Shown piece by piece: positions 1 to 8,686 of a stretch of DNA of 64,000 bases. Position 1 is the stretch's first letter; every line of letters begins with the position of its first letter. The notes beneath the pieces were generated by a model that saw only the letters and a program-made list of their open reading frames with translations, was not told the origin of the DNA and did no database searches. Both the position numbers and the translations under genes were made by a program. Source of the stretch: an uncultured Alphaproteobacteria bacterium (GTDB lineage: Bacteria; Pseudomonadota; Alphaproteobacteria; Micavibrionales; Micavibrionaceae); NCBI GenBank assembly GCA_937934135.1, contig CALHAW010000002.1:62001-126000 (forward strand). The letters are read 5' to 3'.

Positions 1-804
1 TATCTTTTCGGCCTCATTCTTGGAATATGGGGGATTTTCAAATTAAAGGCACATGTCGAAAACCCAAACCAAGTCGAAATTTGGGACCCCATGAAAAGAT
101 TTTTGGCAGGGGGTGCTTTCTTTGCGCTTCCTTTCATGTTGGCTGTTGTTCAAAATTCTCTAAACCCTGAAGGGGAAGGCAACCTAGAAGGAAGTAGTTT
201 TAACACCAAAGACGCTTCTGGGACGGGGCTAGATGGAAAGCTTGTTGATCTGGTGCGGGATATATGGGAGCCAATGCAATTCCTGATGCTTGGGTTTTGT
301 TATCTCGCTGGAATCATCTTCATTATTATTGGTATTTCACGCCTGTTAAAATCAGAACAAGAAGGCTCCAAAGGCCCCCTTGGCTTTGGCACAGTCATGA
401 TGTTTTTAGTGGGAGGCGTTTTGCTTTCTATCAATCCTATACTGGGTGCGGCGGTCAACTCCCTCTTTCAAACGGGCGCAGAAAACAACGCCGCTTTAAC
501 ATATACAGACGGTTTAGGGGACGGCGGAAAACATGCAAATGCCGTAATTGGTGCCATCATGGCCTTTGTCTCCATCATAGGCTTCATAAGCTTTATACGC
601 GGATTCTTTATTATGAAAGACGTTGCCAATGGGAATGGGCAGGCATCCGTGATGGCAGGAATAACACATATTCTTGGCGGGGCGCTTGCCGTTAATTTGG
701 GCGGGTTTATTAAGGCTGTACAATCCACATTAGGTATCACCGAATTTGGCTTAACCATCAGCTCGGCAGAGCCTTATCTCACAAGTGTGGCGTTCCTTGC
801 TTAA
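1..804 (+). CDS. Dot/Icm (type IVB secretion) IcmC/DotE-IcmD/DotP-like membrane protein, 5' truncated by window edge
   Basis: The first ATG in view is at 91, but the frame is open to base 1 and the 30 upstream codons encode family-like sequence, including GIFKLKAHVENPNQ, which resembles the KFKQHKDNPTQ-type motif of IcmD/DotP. The gene therefore starts outside the window. The visible protein (267 residues) has about five hydrophobic segments: near the left edge, just after the Met at 91, at FLMLGFCYLAGIIFIII, at GTVMMFLVGGVLLSI and at AVIGAIMAFVSIIGFISFI. The C-terminal part, with FIRGFFIM and THILGGALAVNLGGF, resembles IcmC/DotE. These are small inner-membrane components of Dot/Icm and IncI conjugation systems. 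No other Dot/Icm gene is in this window, so whether a full apparatus exists is unknown. Exact IcmC versus IcmD assignment is uncertain. Confidence 0.72.
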   Translation, partial: YLFGLILGIWGIFKLKAHVENPNQVEIWDPMKRFLAGGAFFALPFMLAVVQNSLNPEGEGNLEGSSFNTKDASGTGLDGKLVDLVRDIWEPMQFLMLGFCYLAGIIFIIIGISRLLKSEQEGSKGPLGFGTVMMFLVGGVLLSINPILGAAVNSLFQTGAENNAALTYTDGLGDGGKHANAVIGAIMAFVSIIGFISFIRGFFIMKDVANGNGQASVMAGITHILGGALAVNLGGFIKAVQSTLGITEFGLTISSAEPYLTSVAFLA

Positions 805-846
805 TTAAACATTGCTGTTCCCTGCGAATAAAACCATAATTTTGAT

Positions 847-1218
847 ATGACCTTGCACGACTCAACCCCTGACTTCATTCCACAATTTAACAAAGATGGT
901 CTTATCGGCGCCATTGCCCAAGATTACATTACAAAAGACGTGCTAATGATGGCCTGGATGAATGAAGACGCCCTACAAAAAACCATTGAAACGGGTGAAG
1001 TCCATTATTGGAGCCGATCAAGACAAGAATTATGGCATAAAGGCGCCACCAGCGGCGCAACACAAATTGTAAAAGAAATAAGAATTGATTGCGATCAAGA
1101 CGCGCTCTTACTCATTATTGAGCAAAAAAATACCGATGCATGCCATACGGGAAGACCGTCCTGTTTTTATAGAAAAATGGAAAATGGAACGCTTATATTT
1201 GACCCCGAAGGCCTTTGA
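847..1218 (+). CDS. hisI: phosphoribosyl-AMP cyclohydrolase
   Basis: This enzyme opens the adenine ring of phosphoribosyl-AMP, the third step of histidine biosynthesis in the cytoplasm. The 123-residue protein is the monofunctional form, without a fused HisE domain. Diagnostic motifs are visible: [24 protein letters not shown], the metal-binding DCDQDALLL, and [11 protein letters not shown], which supplies the conserved zinc-ligand cysteines. No other his gene is nearby, so it stands alone between the Dot/Icm-like gene and the GGDEF-EAL gene. Its stop codon lies within the loop of a short terminator-like hairpin. Confidence 0.95.
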   Translation: MTLHDSTPDFIPQFNKDGLIGAIAQDYITKDVLMMAWMNEDALQKTIETGEVHYWSRSRQELWHKGATSGATQIVKEIRIDCDQDALLLIIEQKNTDACHTGRPSCFYRKMENGTLIFDPEGL

Positions 1219-1228
1219 GCCTTTTTTT
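1208..1228 (+). terminator. candidate intrinsic terminator of hisI, overlapping its stop codon
   Basis: AAGGC (1208-1212) pairs with GCCTT (1219-1223) across a 6-base loop and is followed by a run of T to 1228. The stem is only 5 bp, so strength is uncertain. The hisI TGA (1216-1218) lies in the loop. Confidence 0.45.
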
Positions 1229-1374
1229 AAGAGCAAAGTGTGATATTTTATAAATATCGAATCCCTGACAAATATTCGATCCTTGCCTCAACCTCTTCTT
1301 AATGATTTTTTGCTAAAATAAGGAATAAATACGTGACAAATTTTAATATTTTAAGGGAGGGGAAGTAGTAATCG

Positions 1375-3573
1375 ATGGCGCAGGTCAAACAGTCAAAATC
1401 TGTACCGCGCTCAAGACTCAGTCATATCGGTGACCCCTACGACACAATGAACGCCCTTAACCCACTAGAACAAAAAACAAAACACACGATGAAGAATTTC
1501 TTTATCTCTGGCTCAGCGCAAATTTGGAAAAGCCGCTTGAGTTGGCGTATCGCCAGCGTTGTCTTTTTAACTATTCTAATTATTCAGGCCGCGACCTTCA
1601 TTTTAACAGTTCAAGAAAAAGAGCGCGAACAATTTAAACAAATTGAAGAAATCGCCCGCTCTGCAATTACACCAGCTTTGGAAACAACCGCAGGCATGTT
1701 ATCTTCACCGCTCACCCAAAGACAAGCCAACCGCGTTATTTCAACAACAATCGTAAATGGATTAAGTGTTTATTCAACAGATTTACATCTACTGGGACAG
1801 TATGGTGAACCCGTTGCCACAATGATGCTCTCGCTTGATAATATTGGCCGCACTTATCGCAGCCCTGATGGTAGTTCTTACGAATTTATTCTACGGCCCA
1901 ATGATCTCAGAAAGCCTTATATTATTATTGCACGAATTAATTCCGAAGATATAAATCCTTATATTATAAACCACGCCAAAGAATCCGTGATTATCATGTT
2001 CTTACTTTCGGCTTTGGTGACAAGCGTTCTGATGATTGCATTGGGACATTGGTTGCTCGAACCTATTTTATTCCTACGTAATAATTTACTGGCGGCGCGG
2101 GAAAATCCTGATAATCCAAAAATTAAGGAATCGCCTTATAATCCCAATGATGAAGTCGGTGAGGCCATTAACGTTGCCCAAAGCCTGATAAAACAAAACG
2201 CAGAAAACATGCAGCAAATCCGCTCTGCCGCAGAAGATAAAATTCATAAACTGGCTTATTATGATCAATTAACCAGTCTACCAAACAGAACATTATTTGT
2301 TCAAAAATTAACAGAGCTTGCTTATACAAATAAAGAAAGCGCAAAGAAACTGGCCGTTGTCACATTGGATCTTGATCACTTTAAAGACATTAATGATTCT
2401 ATGGGTCACAATGTTGGTGATGCTATTTTACGCGGCGTTGCAAAAAGATTAAGCACGACCCTACCAGATCATAGCTTCGTTGCGCGCGCGGGGGAGGATG
2501 AATTTGCCGTAACTTGCGTTTTATCGCAAAGCAATACCGCCCGCGATATCGCCGAAAAAGTTGCAGGTATTATTCGTGCTGAACCCTTTAAAGTTTATAA
2601 TGAAAATTTCCAAATTCGTAGCTCTCTTGGGGTGGCAACTTATCCTGATGATGGGGATGATCCAAACCATGTTCTTAAAAATGCAGATATTGCCCTCAAT
2701 CGCGCAAAAGAAGAAGGCCGCGACCGTATTAAAGAATATTCAGAAGATTTCGATAAGCTGGTTCAAGAACGCTTTCAAATATTACGCGATTTGCGTGATG
2801 CATTAGAAAAAGACGAACTAACCGTTTATTACCAACCCCAATTTGACCTTAAAACAGGAACAGTTATTGGCGCTGAGGCTTTAATCCGTTGGTGGAAAAA
2901 AGACAACAGCAAAGATGGGGGGCATTTCATTTCTCCCGGTGAATTTATCCCGATTGCCGAGCAATCAGGCCTTATTGTTCCCATCGGCGAATGGGTCATG
3001 CGCGAAGCCTGTACAACGGCCAAAACATGGCACGAACAAGGAAAGGATATTCGTATTGCCGTCAACGTTTCAGGCGCGCAATTCTTCCAATCTGATCTGG
3101 TCAAACACACGATGGAGGTTTTAAAAGAAACAGGTGTTAAGCCAGAGCTTTTAGAACTTGAAGTCACCGAGAGTGTTTTTATGGATGATATTAGTGTCGC
3201 CGTGAATACCCTTAAACAACTTCATAAATTAGGTGTTGAAATTGCGATCGATGATTTTGGAACGGGATACTCATCCCTTTCATATTTACGCCAATTCAGC
3301 ATTGATCGTTTGAAAATTGATCAATCTTTTATCTTTAACGCGCTCAATAATTCTGATGATGCGGCGATTGCCAAAACCATCATTAACTTGGGACATTCTT
3401 TAAACCTGAAAGTTATCGCAGAGGGCGTAGAAACCAAAGATCATGAAGCTTTTCTTATCGCCGAAGGCTGTGATGAGGTTCAAGGATTCAGATACTCGAA
3501 ACCTGTACCCAAAGATGAATTTTGGGCGTTTGTGTCGGATTATAATGGTTCCCTCAAAAGCTTTAATGTCTAA
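1375..3573 (+). CDS. membrane-bound GGDEF-EAL cyclic-di-GMP protein
   Basis: A predicted c-di-GMP turnover enzyme of 732 residues. Transmembrane segments lie at about 60-79 and 204-226 and enclose a periplasmic domain of roughly 125 residues; a short linker follows. The GGDEF domain (about 290-455) carries the signature as AGEDEF (372-377), with LDLDHFKDIN and a DSMGHNVGDAIL segment. The EAL domain (about 470-725) retains GAEALIRWW, EVTESVFM, IDDFGTGYSSL and QGFRYSKP, so phosphodiesterase activity is likely. AGEDEF-type signatures can remain active, so cyclase activity cannot be excluded. The start is supported by a purine-rich AGGGAGG 14 bases upstream; in-frame Met codons at residues 24 and 39 are alternatives. 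It is monocistronic, with a candidate terminator after it. Confidence 0.92.
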   Translation: MAQVKQSKSVPRSRLSHIGDPYDTMNALNPLEQKTKHTMKNFFISGSAQIWKSRLSWRIASVVFLTILIIQAATFILTVQEKEREQFKQIEEIARSAITPALETTAGMLSSPLTQRQANRVISTTIVNGLSVYSTDLHLLGQYGEPVATMMLSLDNIGRTYRSPDGSSYEFILRPNDLRKPYIIIARINSEDINPYIINHAKESVIIMFLLSALVTSVLMIALGHWLLEPILFLRNNLLAARENPDNPKIKESPYNPNDEVGEAINVAQSLIKQNAENMQQIRSAAEDKIHKLAYYDQLTSLPNRTLFVQKLTELAYTNKESAKKLAVVTLDLDHFKDINDSMGHNVGDAILRGVAKRLSTTLPDHSFVARAGEDEFAVTCVLSQSNTARDIAEKVAGIIRAEPFKVYNENFQIRSSLGVATYPDDGDDPNHVLKNADIALNRAKEEGRDRIKEYSEDFDKLVQERFQILRDLRDALEKDELTVYYQPQFDLKTGTVIGAEALIRWWKKDNSKDGGHFISPGEFIPIAEQSGLIVPIGEWVMREACTTAKTWHEQGKDIRIAVNVSGAQFFQSDLVKHTMEVLKETGVKPELLELEVTESVFMDDISVAVNTLKQLHKLGVEIAIDDFGTGYSSLSYLRQFSIDRLKIDQSFIFNALNNSDDAAIAKTIINLGHSLNLKVIAEGVETKDHEAFLIAEGCDEVQGFRYSKPVPKDEFWAFVSDYNGSLKSFNV

Positions 3574-3592
3574 AAGCTGTCAAAATTAAGCC

Positions 3593-3621
3593 AGACCTTG
3601 GCAAAACCTTGCCTGTCTTTT
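3593..3621 (+). terminator. candidate terminator after the GGDEF-EAL gene
   Basis: A two-part hairpin. AGAC (3593-3596) pairs with GTCT (3615-3618), and inside it GGCAA (3600-3604) pairs with TTGCC (3609-3613) around an AACC loop. A short T run follows. The interior bulge makes this moderate. Confidence 0.4.
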
Positions 3622-3631
3622 ATAAAAGAGC

Positions 3632-4951
3632 ATGACCTTAACTTCCAAAAAATCTAACCCCCTTAATGGCATCGCCAATATCCCCGGTGATAAATCCATT
3701 TCGCACCGCGCCTTAATGTTTGGCGGAATTGCCGTTGGTGAAACCCTTATTCATGGTCTATTAGAGGGCGAAGATGTAATTGCCACGGCACAAGCCATGC
3801 GCAAAATGGGGGCGCAAATCACCCAAAATGATGACGGTACATGGAGCTGTCACGGTGTTGGCATTGGCGGCCTTCAAGAACCTGACAGCATCCTTGATAT
3901 GGGCAATAGTGGCACATCAACACGCCTGCTGATGGGATTAATTGGTGGGCATAATATCACCGTGCAAATAACAGGGGATGCGTCCCTCATCAAACGCCCG
4001 ATGAACCGGGTTATTAAACCATTAGAAATGATGGGCGCACAAATTACGGCGCGCGATGGCGGAAGATTACCCCTTAGCCTTAAGGGCGCGCGTGATTGCC
4101 TGCCTATCGAATATGAACTTCCTGTTGCTTCTGCACAGGTTAAATCGTGTATCTTGCTGGCAGGCCTAAGTGCGATGGGTGCAACAACCGTGATTGAAGA
4201 AATTCCAACGCGGGATCATACCGAAAACATGCTACGTCATTTTGGCGTAGAAGTAGACGTCACAAAAACCGAAACAGGCGCAGATAAAATTTCCGTCACA
4301 GGTCAAAAAGATTTGCACGGTACAGAAATACATGTTCCCAGCGATCCTAGCTCCGCTGCCTTTCCAACCGTGGCGGCGCTACTTCATTGCGACTCCCATA
4401 TCACCATGAAAAATATTCTGATGAATGATCGCCGCAATGGGCTTTACACCACCCTCATTGAAATGGGCGCAAACATCGTCTTTGAAAATGAACGCATCGA
4501 AGCGGGTGAAAAAGTCGCAGATCTGATTGTAAAAGGTGATAAACCATTAAAAGGCATTCATGTTCCCGCTTCCCGTGTTCCCTCAATGATTGATGAATTT
4601 CCTGTTTTGGCTATTGCGGCTTCCTTGGCCGAAGGCACAACGGTAATGGCAGGATTAGAAGAGCTTCGCGTCAAAGAAAGCGACCGGCTATTGATGATGT
4701 ATGAGGGCCTTAAAGCCTGCGGCGTAAATTGTGAAATGACCGAAGACACCATGACCATTCACGGCAACGGGCAAGCACCCGTTGGTGGTACAGAGGTTAA
4801 AACCGCCCTTGATCACCGCATCGCCATGAGCTTTTTGGTACTCGGCACAGTCACACAAAACCCCATCATCATCGATGATAGCGCACCTATCAAAACCAGC
4901 TTTCCCAATTTTGTTGAGATGATGAATAGGTTGGGAACGGATATTTCTTAA
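3632..4951 (+). CDS. aroA: 3-phosphoshikimate 1-carboxyvinyltransferase (EPSP synthase)
   Basis: Catalyses transfer of the enolpyruvyl group of PEP to shikimate 3-phosphate, the sixth step of the shikimate pathway. At 439 residues it has normal length. Motifs seen are PGDKSISHR, GNSGTSTRLL, SAQVKS, RDHTENML, DEFPVLAIAAS and RVKESDR. The combination GDKS, SAQVK and RDHTE, and the C-terminal LDHRIAMSFLV, fit the class II (Agrobacterium CP4-like) branch. However, the residue matching the glyphosate-tolerance alanine of CP4 is glycine here (Gly94 in NSGT). The gene precedes cmk and rpsA, a common alphaproteobacterial neighbourhood, but a convergent lipoprotein gene intervenes and overlaps its 3' end by 4 bases. 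Confidence 0.97.
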   Translation: MTLTSKKSNPLNGIANIPGDKSISHRALMFGGIAVGETLIHGLLEGEDVIATAQAMRKMGAQITQNDDGTWSCHGVGIGGLQEPDSILDMGNSGTSTRLLMGLIGGHNITVQITGDASLIKRPMNRVIKPLEMMGAQITARDGGRLPLSLKGARDCLPIEYELPVASAQVKSCILLAGLSAMGATTVIEEIPTRDHTENMLRHFGVEVDVTKTETGADKISVTGQKDLHGTEIHVPSDPSSAAFPTVAALLHCDSHITMKNILMNDRRNGLYTTLIEMGANIVFENERIEAGEKVADLIVKGDKPLKGIHVPASRVPSMIDEFPVLAIAASLAEGTTVMAGLEELRVKESDRLLMMYEGLKACGVNCEMTEDTMTIHGNGQAPVGGTEVKTALDHRIAMSFLVLGTVTQNPIIIDDSAPIKTSFPNFVEMMNRLGTDIS

Positions 4952-5556
4952 AACGCTTCACTTTCAAATGTAGGGCGCGCACGCCAATCTTTTAAAGTTC
5001 TGATCACAGGTTCTTTGCCGTTGGCGTGAACATAGCTATCCACGGTAAATTCTTGCTGGGTTTTTATCTCAATAATTGAGGCACTATTATGCGGATACGT
5101 TCCGCTAAAGAGTGATCCTTTAAAAACAGGCTGGCCAACCCTGTGAAATGTAAGCAAACCTGCCTGTTCAAAAAAAGTCAGATATTTATGGGTGTTGAGT
5201 GTTTCATCAATACAATCCAATTCCTGATAAGAACGACGAAAAAGTGGCGCTTTGGCTTGATCGTCTGATGTTCCCGCCAATTCGCCTGTCCATTGCTCTA
5301 TACGGGCAATCGCTTTTGCAATTTTTTCACGCTCTTGCGCAGCTGTTCTTGGACTTCTTAAAATTTTTTCAATATGCCGCCATTCCTTTTTATGCAGCCC
5401 AACCCTTAATTGCTTTGAACATCCATAACCGTAACAATAAATAAAATCTGATGGCGTGGCCTGCGGGTCAGGATATTGCCCCATATTTAAACCCGCTGGC
5501 GATACACATCCCACAAGCAATAACGGTAAAAATAAAATGATAAAAACAAAAGGCAT
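4948..5556 (-). CDS. putative lipoprotein of unknown function
   Basis: A 202-residue protein with a hydrophobic signal sequence ending in the lipobox LLVGC, so Cys16 or so should be lipid-modified. The mature part contains a YCYGYGCSK segment, a charged helical stretch (about 55-95) and a C-terminal region with VDSYVHANGKEPVI. I do not recognise a named family, although the C-terminal pattern reminds me of uncharacterised alphaproteobacterial lipoproteins. The gene is convergent with aroA, with a 4-base overlap at the stops, and divergent from cmk across 38 bases. Function is unknown. Confidence 0.8.
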   Translation of the reverse strand: MPFVFIILFLPLLLVGCVSPAGLNMGQYPDPQATPSDFIYCYGYGCSKQLRVGLHKKEWRHIEKILRSPRTAAQEREKIAKAIARIEQWTGELAGTSDDQAKAPLFRRSYQELDCIDETLNTHKYLTFFEQAGLLTFHRVGQPVFKGSLFSGTYPHNSASIIEIKTQQEFTVDSYVHANGKEPVIRTLKDWRARPTFESEAF

Positions 5557-5594
5557 GTCTTTTATTTAAGGCCTAGACGCGGTAAACACAATCA

Positions 5595-6248
5595 ATGGAC
5601 AAAGAAAACACACCAAAAATAATCATTGCGATTGATGGCCCTGCGGCGAGCGGTAAGGGATCCCTCGCAAAAAAACTGGCAGCAATGCTGGAATATGACT
5701 TTTTGGATACAGGGGCGCTTTATCGCCGTGTCGCGTTAAAAGTGCTAGAGCAAAACATTGATCCAGCCAATAAAGATGCCGTTATTGCCGCCACACGGGC
5801 GTTAATAACCGAATTAAGCGCAGAATATGATGATTCCGCGCTGCGCAATGACAATGTTGGTTCAACTGCGTCCAAAATCGCCCAAATCCAAGCTGTACGC
5901 GATATTTTAGTCGAATTTCAGCGTGATTTTGCCAAAAACGCCAAAAAAGGCGCCGTTTTAGACGGGCGGGACATTGGCACAGTCATCTGCCCTGATGCGG
6001 ATATTAAGCTGTTTGTAACCGCTTCGGTCGAAAAAAGAGCCGAGAGACGCTATTTAGAGTTGCAATCACGTGGAATTAACGCTAAAAAGCCTTCAGTTTT
6101 GGCAGAAATGCAGGAACGGGATGATCGGGATAAAGCGCGTTTAGACGCACATTTAAACCCTGATCATGATAAATATTTGATTGATACATCCGGCTTAACA
6201 CCGCAAGCGGTCTTGGATGAGGCACTCAAAATCATCAACTCCCGCTAA
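5595..6248 (+). CDS. cmk: (d)CMP kinase
   Basis: Phosphorylates CMP and dCMP with ATP in pyrimidine nucleotide recycling. The 217-residue protein has the P-loop DGPAASGKGSLAKKLA near its N-terminus, the FLDTGALYRRVAL substrate motif, and DGRDIGTVICPDADIKLFV, followed by arginine-rich lid sequence. Placement directly upstream of rpsA is the classic bacterial arrangement. The ATG at 5595 follows the divergent lipoprotein start closely; no strong Shine-Dalgarno is visible. Confidence 0.96.
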   Translation: MDKENTPKIIIAIDGPAASGKGSLAKKLAAMLEYDFLDTGALYRRVALKVLEQNIDPANKDAVIAATRALITELSAEYDDSALRNDNVGSTASKIAQIQAVRDILVEFQRDFAKNAKKGAVLDGRDIGTVICPDADIKLFVTASVEKRAERRYLELQSRGINAKKPSVLAEMQERDDRDKARLDAHLNPDHDKYLIDTSGLTPQAVLDEALKIINSR

Positions 6249-6343
6249 GGGATTCTCGGGCCTAATCCACACATTTCCGCCGAGATCGTACTAGAAAGAC
6301 GATTTCACATTTGCATCCAAAAACCGTAATAGGAATTTGATAC

Positions 6344-6363
6344 ACGCGTTTGCGCGCGTTTTA
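6344..6363 (+). terminator. weak hairpin in the cmk-rpsA gap
   Basis: ACGCG (6344-6348) can pair with CGCGT (6355-6359), followed by TTTATTT. The gap of 182 bases otherwise holds AT-rich sequence that probably includes the rpsA promoter and leader; I could not place a convincing promoter. It could equally be part of an rpsA leader structure. Confidence 0.25.
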
Positions 6364-6430
6364 TTTGCAAAAATAATTTTCAAAAATTTTAACTCAATAT
6401 TTAACACTAACAAATTAAGGAACTATAACC

Positions 6431-8143
6431 ATGGCTCAAGCCGCTAGACATTTAAAAGACAGAGAAGAATCAGCAGAATTTGCTGCAATGCTCGAAGACT
6501 CACTCCAATCACAACCTAAAAAAGGTGAAGTTGTAAAAGGACGCATTATCGATTTAGAAAACGACATCGTTGTGATCGATGTGGGTCTAAAATCAGAAGG
6601 CCGCGTTTCTATTCGTGAATTTACAACACCTGGGCAAGATCCTGAAATTCGCATTGGCGATGAAGTGGATGTTTTCATTGACCGTATGGAAGACCGTAAT
6701 GGCGAAACACAATTAAGCCGTGAAAAAGCCCGTCGTGAAGAAGCATGGGTTGAAATGGAAATCAAACATAAGAAAGAAGAGCGCGTAACAGGTATGATCT
6801 TTGGCCGTGTTAAAGGTGGTTTCACTGTTGATCTGGGCGGCGCCGTTGCGTTCCTTCCTGGTTCACAAGTTGATATCCGTCCGGTACGTGATGTAACGCC
6901 GCTTATGGGTACGCCACAACCATTCATGATTTTGAAAATGGACCGCGCCCGTGGAAATATTGTTGTTTCCCGTCGTGCTATTCTTGAAGAAAGCCGCGCA
7001 GAAGCAAAATCTGACTTGCTTGAAAACATCAAGGAAGGCTCTGTTGTTCAAGGAATCGTTAAAAATATCACAGATTACGGAGCGTTCGTTGATCTTGGTG
7101 GTGTAGATGGTCTACTTCACGTAACTGATATTTCTTGGAAACGTGTGAACCACCCATCAGAGGCACTACAAATTGGCCAAACTGTTGATGTTCAGATCAT
7201 TAAGTTTAACGAAGAAAACCAACGTATTTCCCTTGGTATGAAACAGCTTGAAGCAGATCCATGGGAAGGTGTTGCGTCTAAATACCCACTTAAAATGACA
7301 ATGAAAGGCCGTGTCACAAATATTGCTGATTACGGTGTGTTTGTTGAATTGGAAGATGGTATTGAAGGTTTGGTTCACGTTTCTGAAATGTCATGGACAA
7401 AGAAAAATGTTCACCCAAGCAAGCTTGTTTCTACATCAGAGGAAGTTGAAGTTATGGTGCTTGAAATTGACTTGGAAAAGCGTCGTATCTCACTTGGTAT
7501 CAAACAATGTCAAGAAAACCCATGGGCTGGCTTTGGCGATAAGTTCAAAGTAAACGATGAGATTGAAGGTGAAATAAACAACATCACTGAATTTGGTCTC
7601 TTCGTTGCCGTTGGAGAAGACATTGATGGAATGGTTCACATTTCTGATATTTCTTGGGAAGATCAAACTGAAGCAGTTTTGAAAGGCTTCACTAAAGGGG
7701 AGAAGGTTAAAGCCAAGATCCTTGACATTGACCCTGAAAAAGAACGTGTTGCCCTTGGTATTAAGCAACTTTCTGACGACCCATTTGAAGGCGCAATGCA
7801 AGGCCTTGCAAAAGGGGCGGTGGTAACCTGTACCGTTTCTGACGTATTGGCAACAATGCTGAAAGTAAGCGTCAATGACAACGTGACCGGCGTGATCAAA
7901 AAGATCGACCTATCACGTGAAAAATCAGAGCAACGCACAGACCGTTTCGCTGTGGGTGAAAAAGTTGATGCGAAGATTATGATGCTGGATGCGAAGAAAC
8001 GCTCCCTCACATTGTCTATTAAGGCGCGTGAAATCGAAGAAGACAAAAAAGCGCTAGAAGAGTTCGGTTCAACCGAATCTGGTGCGTCTTTGGGTGATAT
8101 CCTTGGTGCCGCACTGAAAGATAGTGATAAAAAAGAAGACTAA
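6431..8143 (+). CDS. rpsA: 30S ribosomal protein S1
   Basis: RNA-binding ribosomal protein that helps mRNAs dock on the 30S subunit. The 570-residue length and six successive S1 (OB-fold) repeats are typical. Repeats 3 and 4 show the sequences ITDYGAFVDLGGVDGLLHV and IADYGVFVELEDGIEGLVHV; repeat 5 shows ITEFGLFVAVGEDIDGMVH. The last repeat is more divergent. The start at 6431 is preceded by TAAGGAA at a suitable distance. It lies downstream of cmk and ends in a strong intrinsic terminator. Codon choice appears biased as expected of a highly expressed gene. Confidence 0.98.
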   Translation: MAQAARHLKDREESAEFAAMLEDSLQSQPKKGEVVKGRIIDLENDIVVIDVGLKSEGRVSIREFTTPGQDPEIRIGDEVDVFIDRMEDRNGETQLSREKARREEAWVEMEIKHKKEERVTGMIFGRVKGGFTVDLGGAVAFLPGSQVDIRPVRDVTPLMGTPQPFMILKMDRARGNIVVSRRAILEESRAEAKSDLLENIKEGSVVQGIVKNITDYGAFVDLGGVDGLLHVTDISWKRVNHPSEALQIGQTVDVQIIKFNEENQRISLGMKQLEADPWEGVASKYPLKMTMKGRVTNIADYGVFVELEDGIEGLVHVSEMSWTKKNVHPSKLVSTSEEVEVMVLEIDLEKRRISLGIKQCQENPWAGFGDKFKVNDEIEGEINNITEFGLFVAVGEDIDGMVHISDISWEDQTEAVLKGFTKGEKVKAKILDIDPEKERVALGIKQLSDDPFEGAMQGLAKGAVVTCTVSDVLATMLKVSVNDNVTGVIKKIDLSREKSEQRTDRFAVGEKVDAKIMMLDAKKRSLTLSIKAREIEEDKKALEEFGSTESGASLGDILGAALKDSDKKED

Positions 8144-8171
8144 TTCTTCTCAAAAAATCGATAAAATACCG

Positions 8172-8200
8172 AAAGGCCGCCCTTAAAAGCGGCCTTTTTT
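8172..8200 (+). terminator. strong intrinsic terminator of rpsA
   Basis: AAAGGCCGC (8172-8180) pairs perfectly with GCGGCCTTT (8189-8197) around an 8-base loop and is followed by T residues to 8200. It lies 28 bases past the rpsA stop codon. Confidence 0.93.
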
Positions 8201-8332
8201 ACGCTTAATGTTCAAAAAACCCTTTCTTTTCAATAGATTGGTGACACTTTTCCCTAGCTTTTACTTGACGAGGCCCTGTAAAAAGAGTCATCATAAGGAT
8301 ATAAGAAACTTTTAGACGAAGCAGGACACAAG

Positions 8333-8665
8333 ATGACAAAATCAGAACTCATCCAAAAACTCGCAGACCGTAACCCGCACCTCCTTCTACGGGATATTGA
8401 ACGTATTGTAGATACAGTCTTTAATGAAGTGACCGATACATTAGCAGATGGAAACAGGGTAGAGCTTCGTGGCTTTGGCGCGTTTTCTGTGAAACACCGC
8501 GATGCGCGCATTGGCCGCAATCCACGCACAGGGGAACAAGTCCAAGTAGAAGCAAAACGTTTGCCCTTCTTTAAAACAGGTAAGGCGCTCCGTGAAGCAT
8601 TAAATGAAAAAAAAGATGACACCAAAGTCAAAGAAGATGAATTTTACAGTCCCTTTTCTGAGTAA
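8333..8665 (+). CDS. ihfB: integration host factor subunit beta
   Basis: DNA-bending nucleoid protein that forms a heterodimer with IhfA. The N-terminal ~92 residues match the HU/IHF fold, with RGFGAFSVK and GRNPRTGE; Pro64 is the residue that intercalates into DNA. The C-terminal tail after residue 90 is extended and charged (total 110 residues). An AGGA lies just upstream of the ATG. A good -35-like TTGACG occurs at 8265-8270, but no matching -10 was found. It starts a long co-directional run that continues to folC. Confidence 0.95.
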   Translation: MTKSELIQKLADRNPHLLLRDIERIVDTVFNEVTDTLADGNRVELRGFGAFSVKHRDARIGRNPRTGEQVQVEAKRLPFFKTGKALREALNEKKDDTKVKEDEFYSPFSE

Positions 8666-8686
8666 TAAAGAAAGAACCCAAAAATC

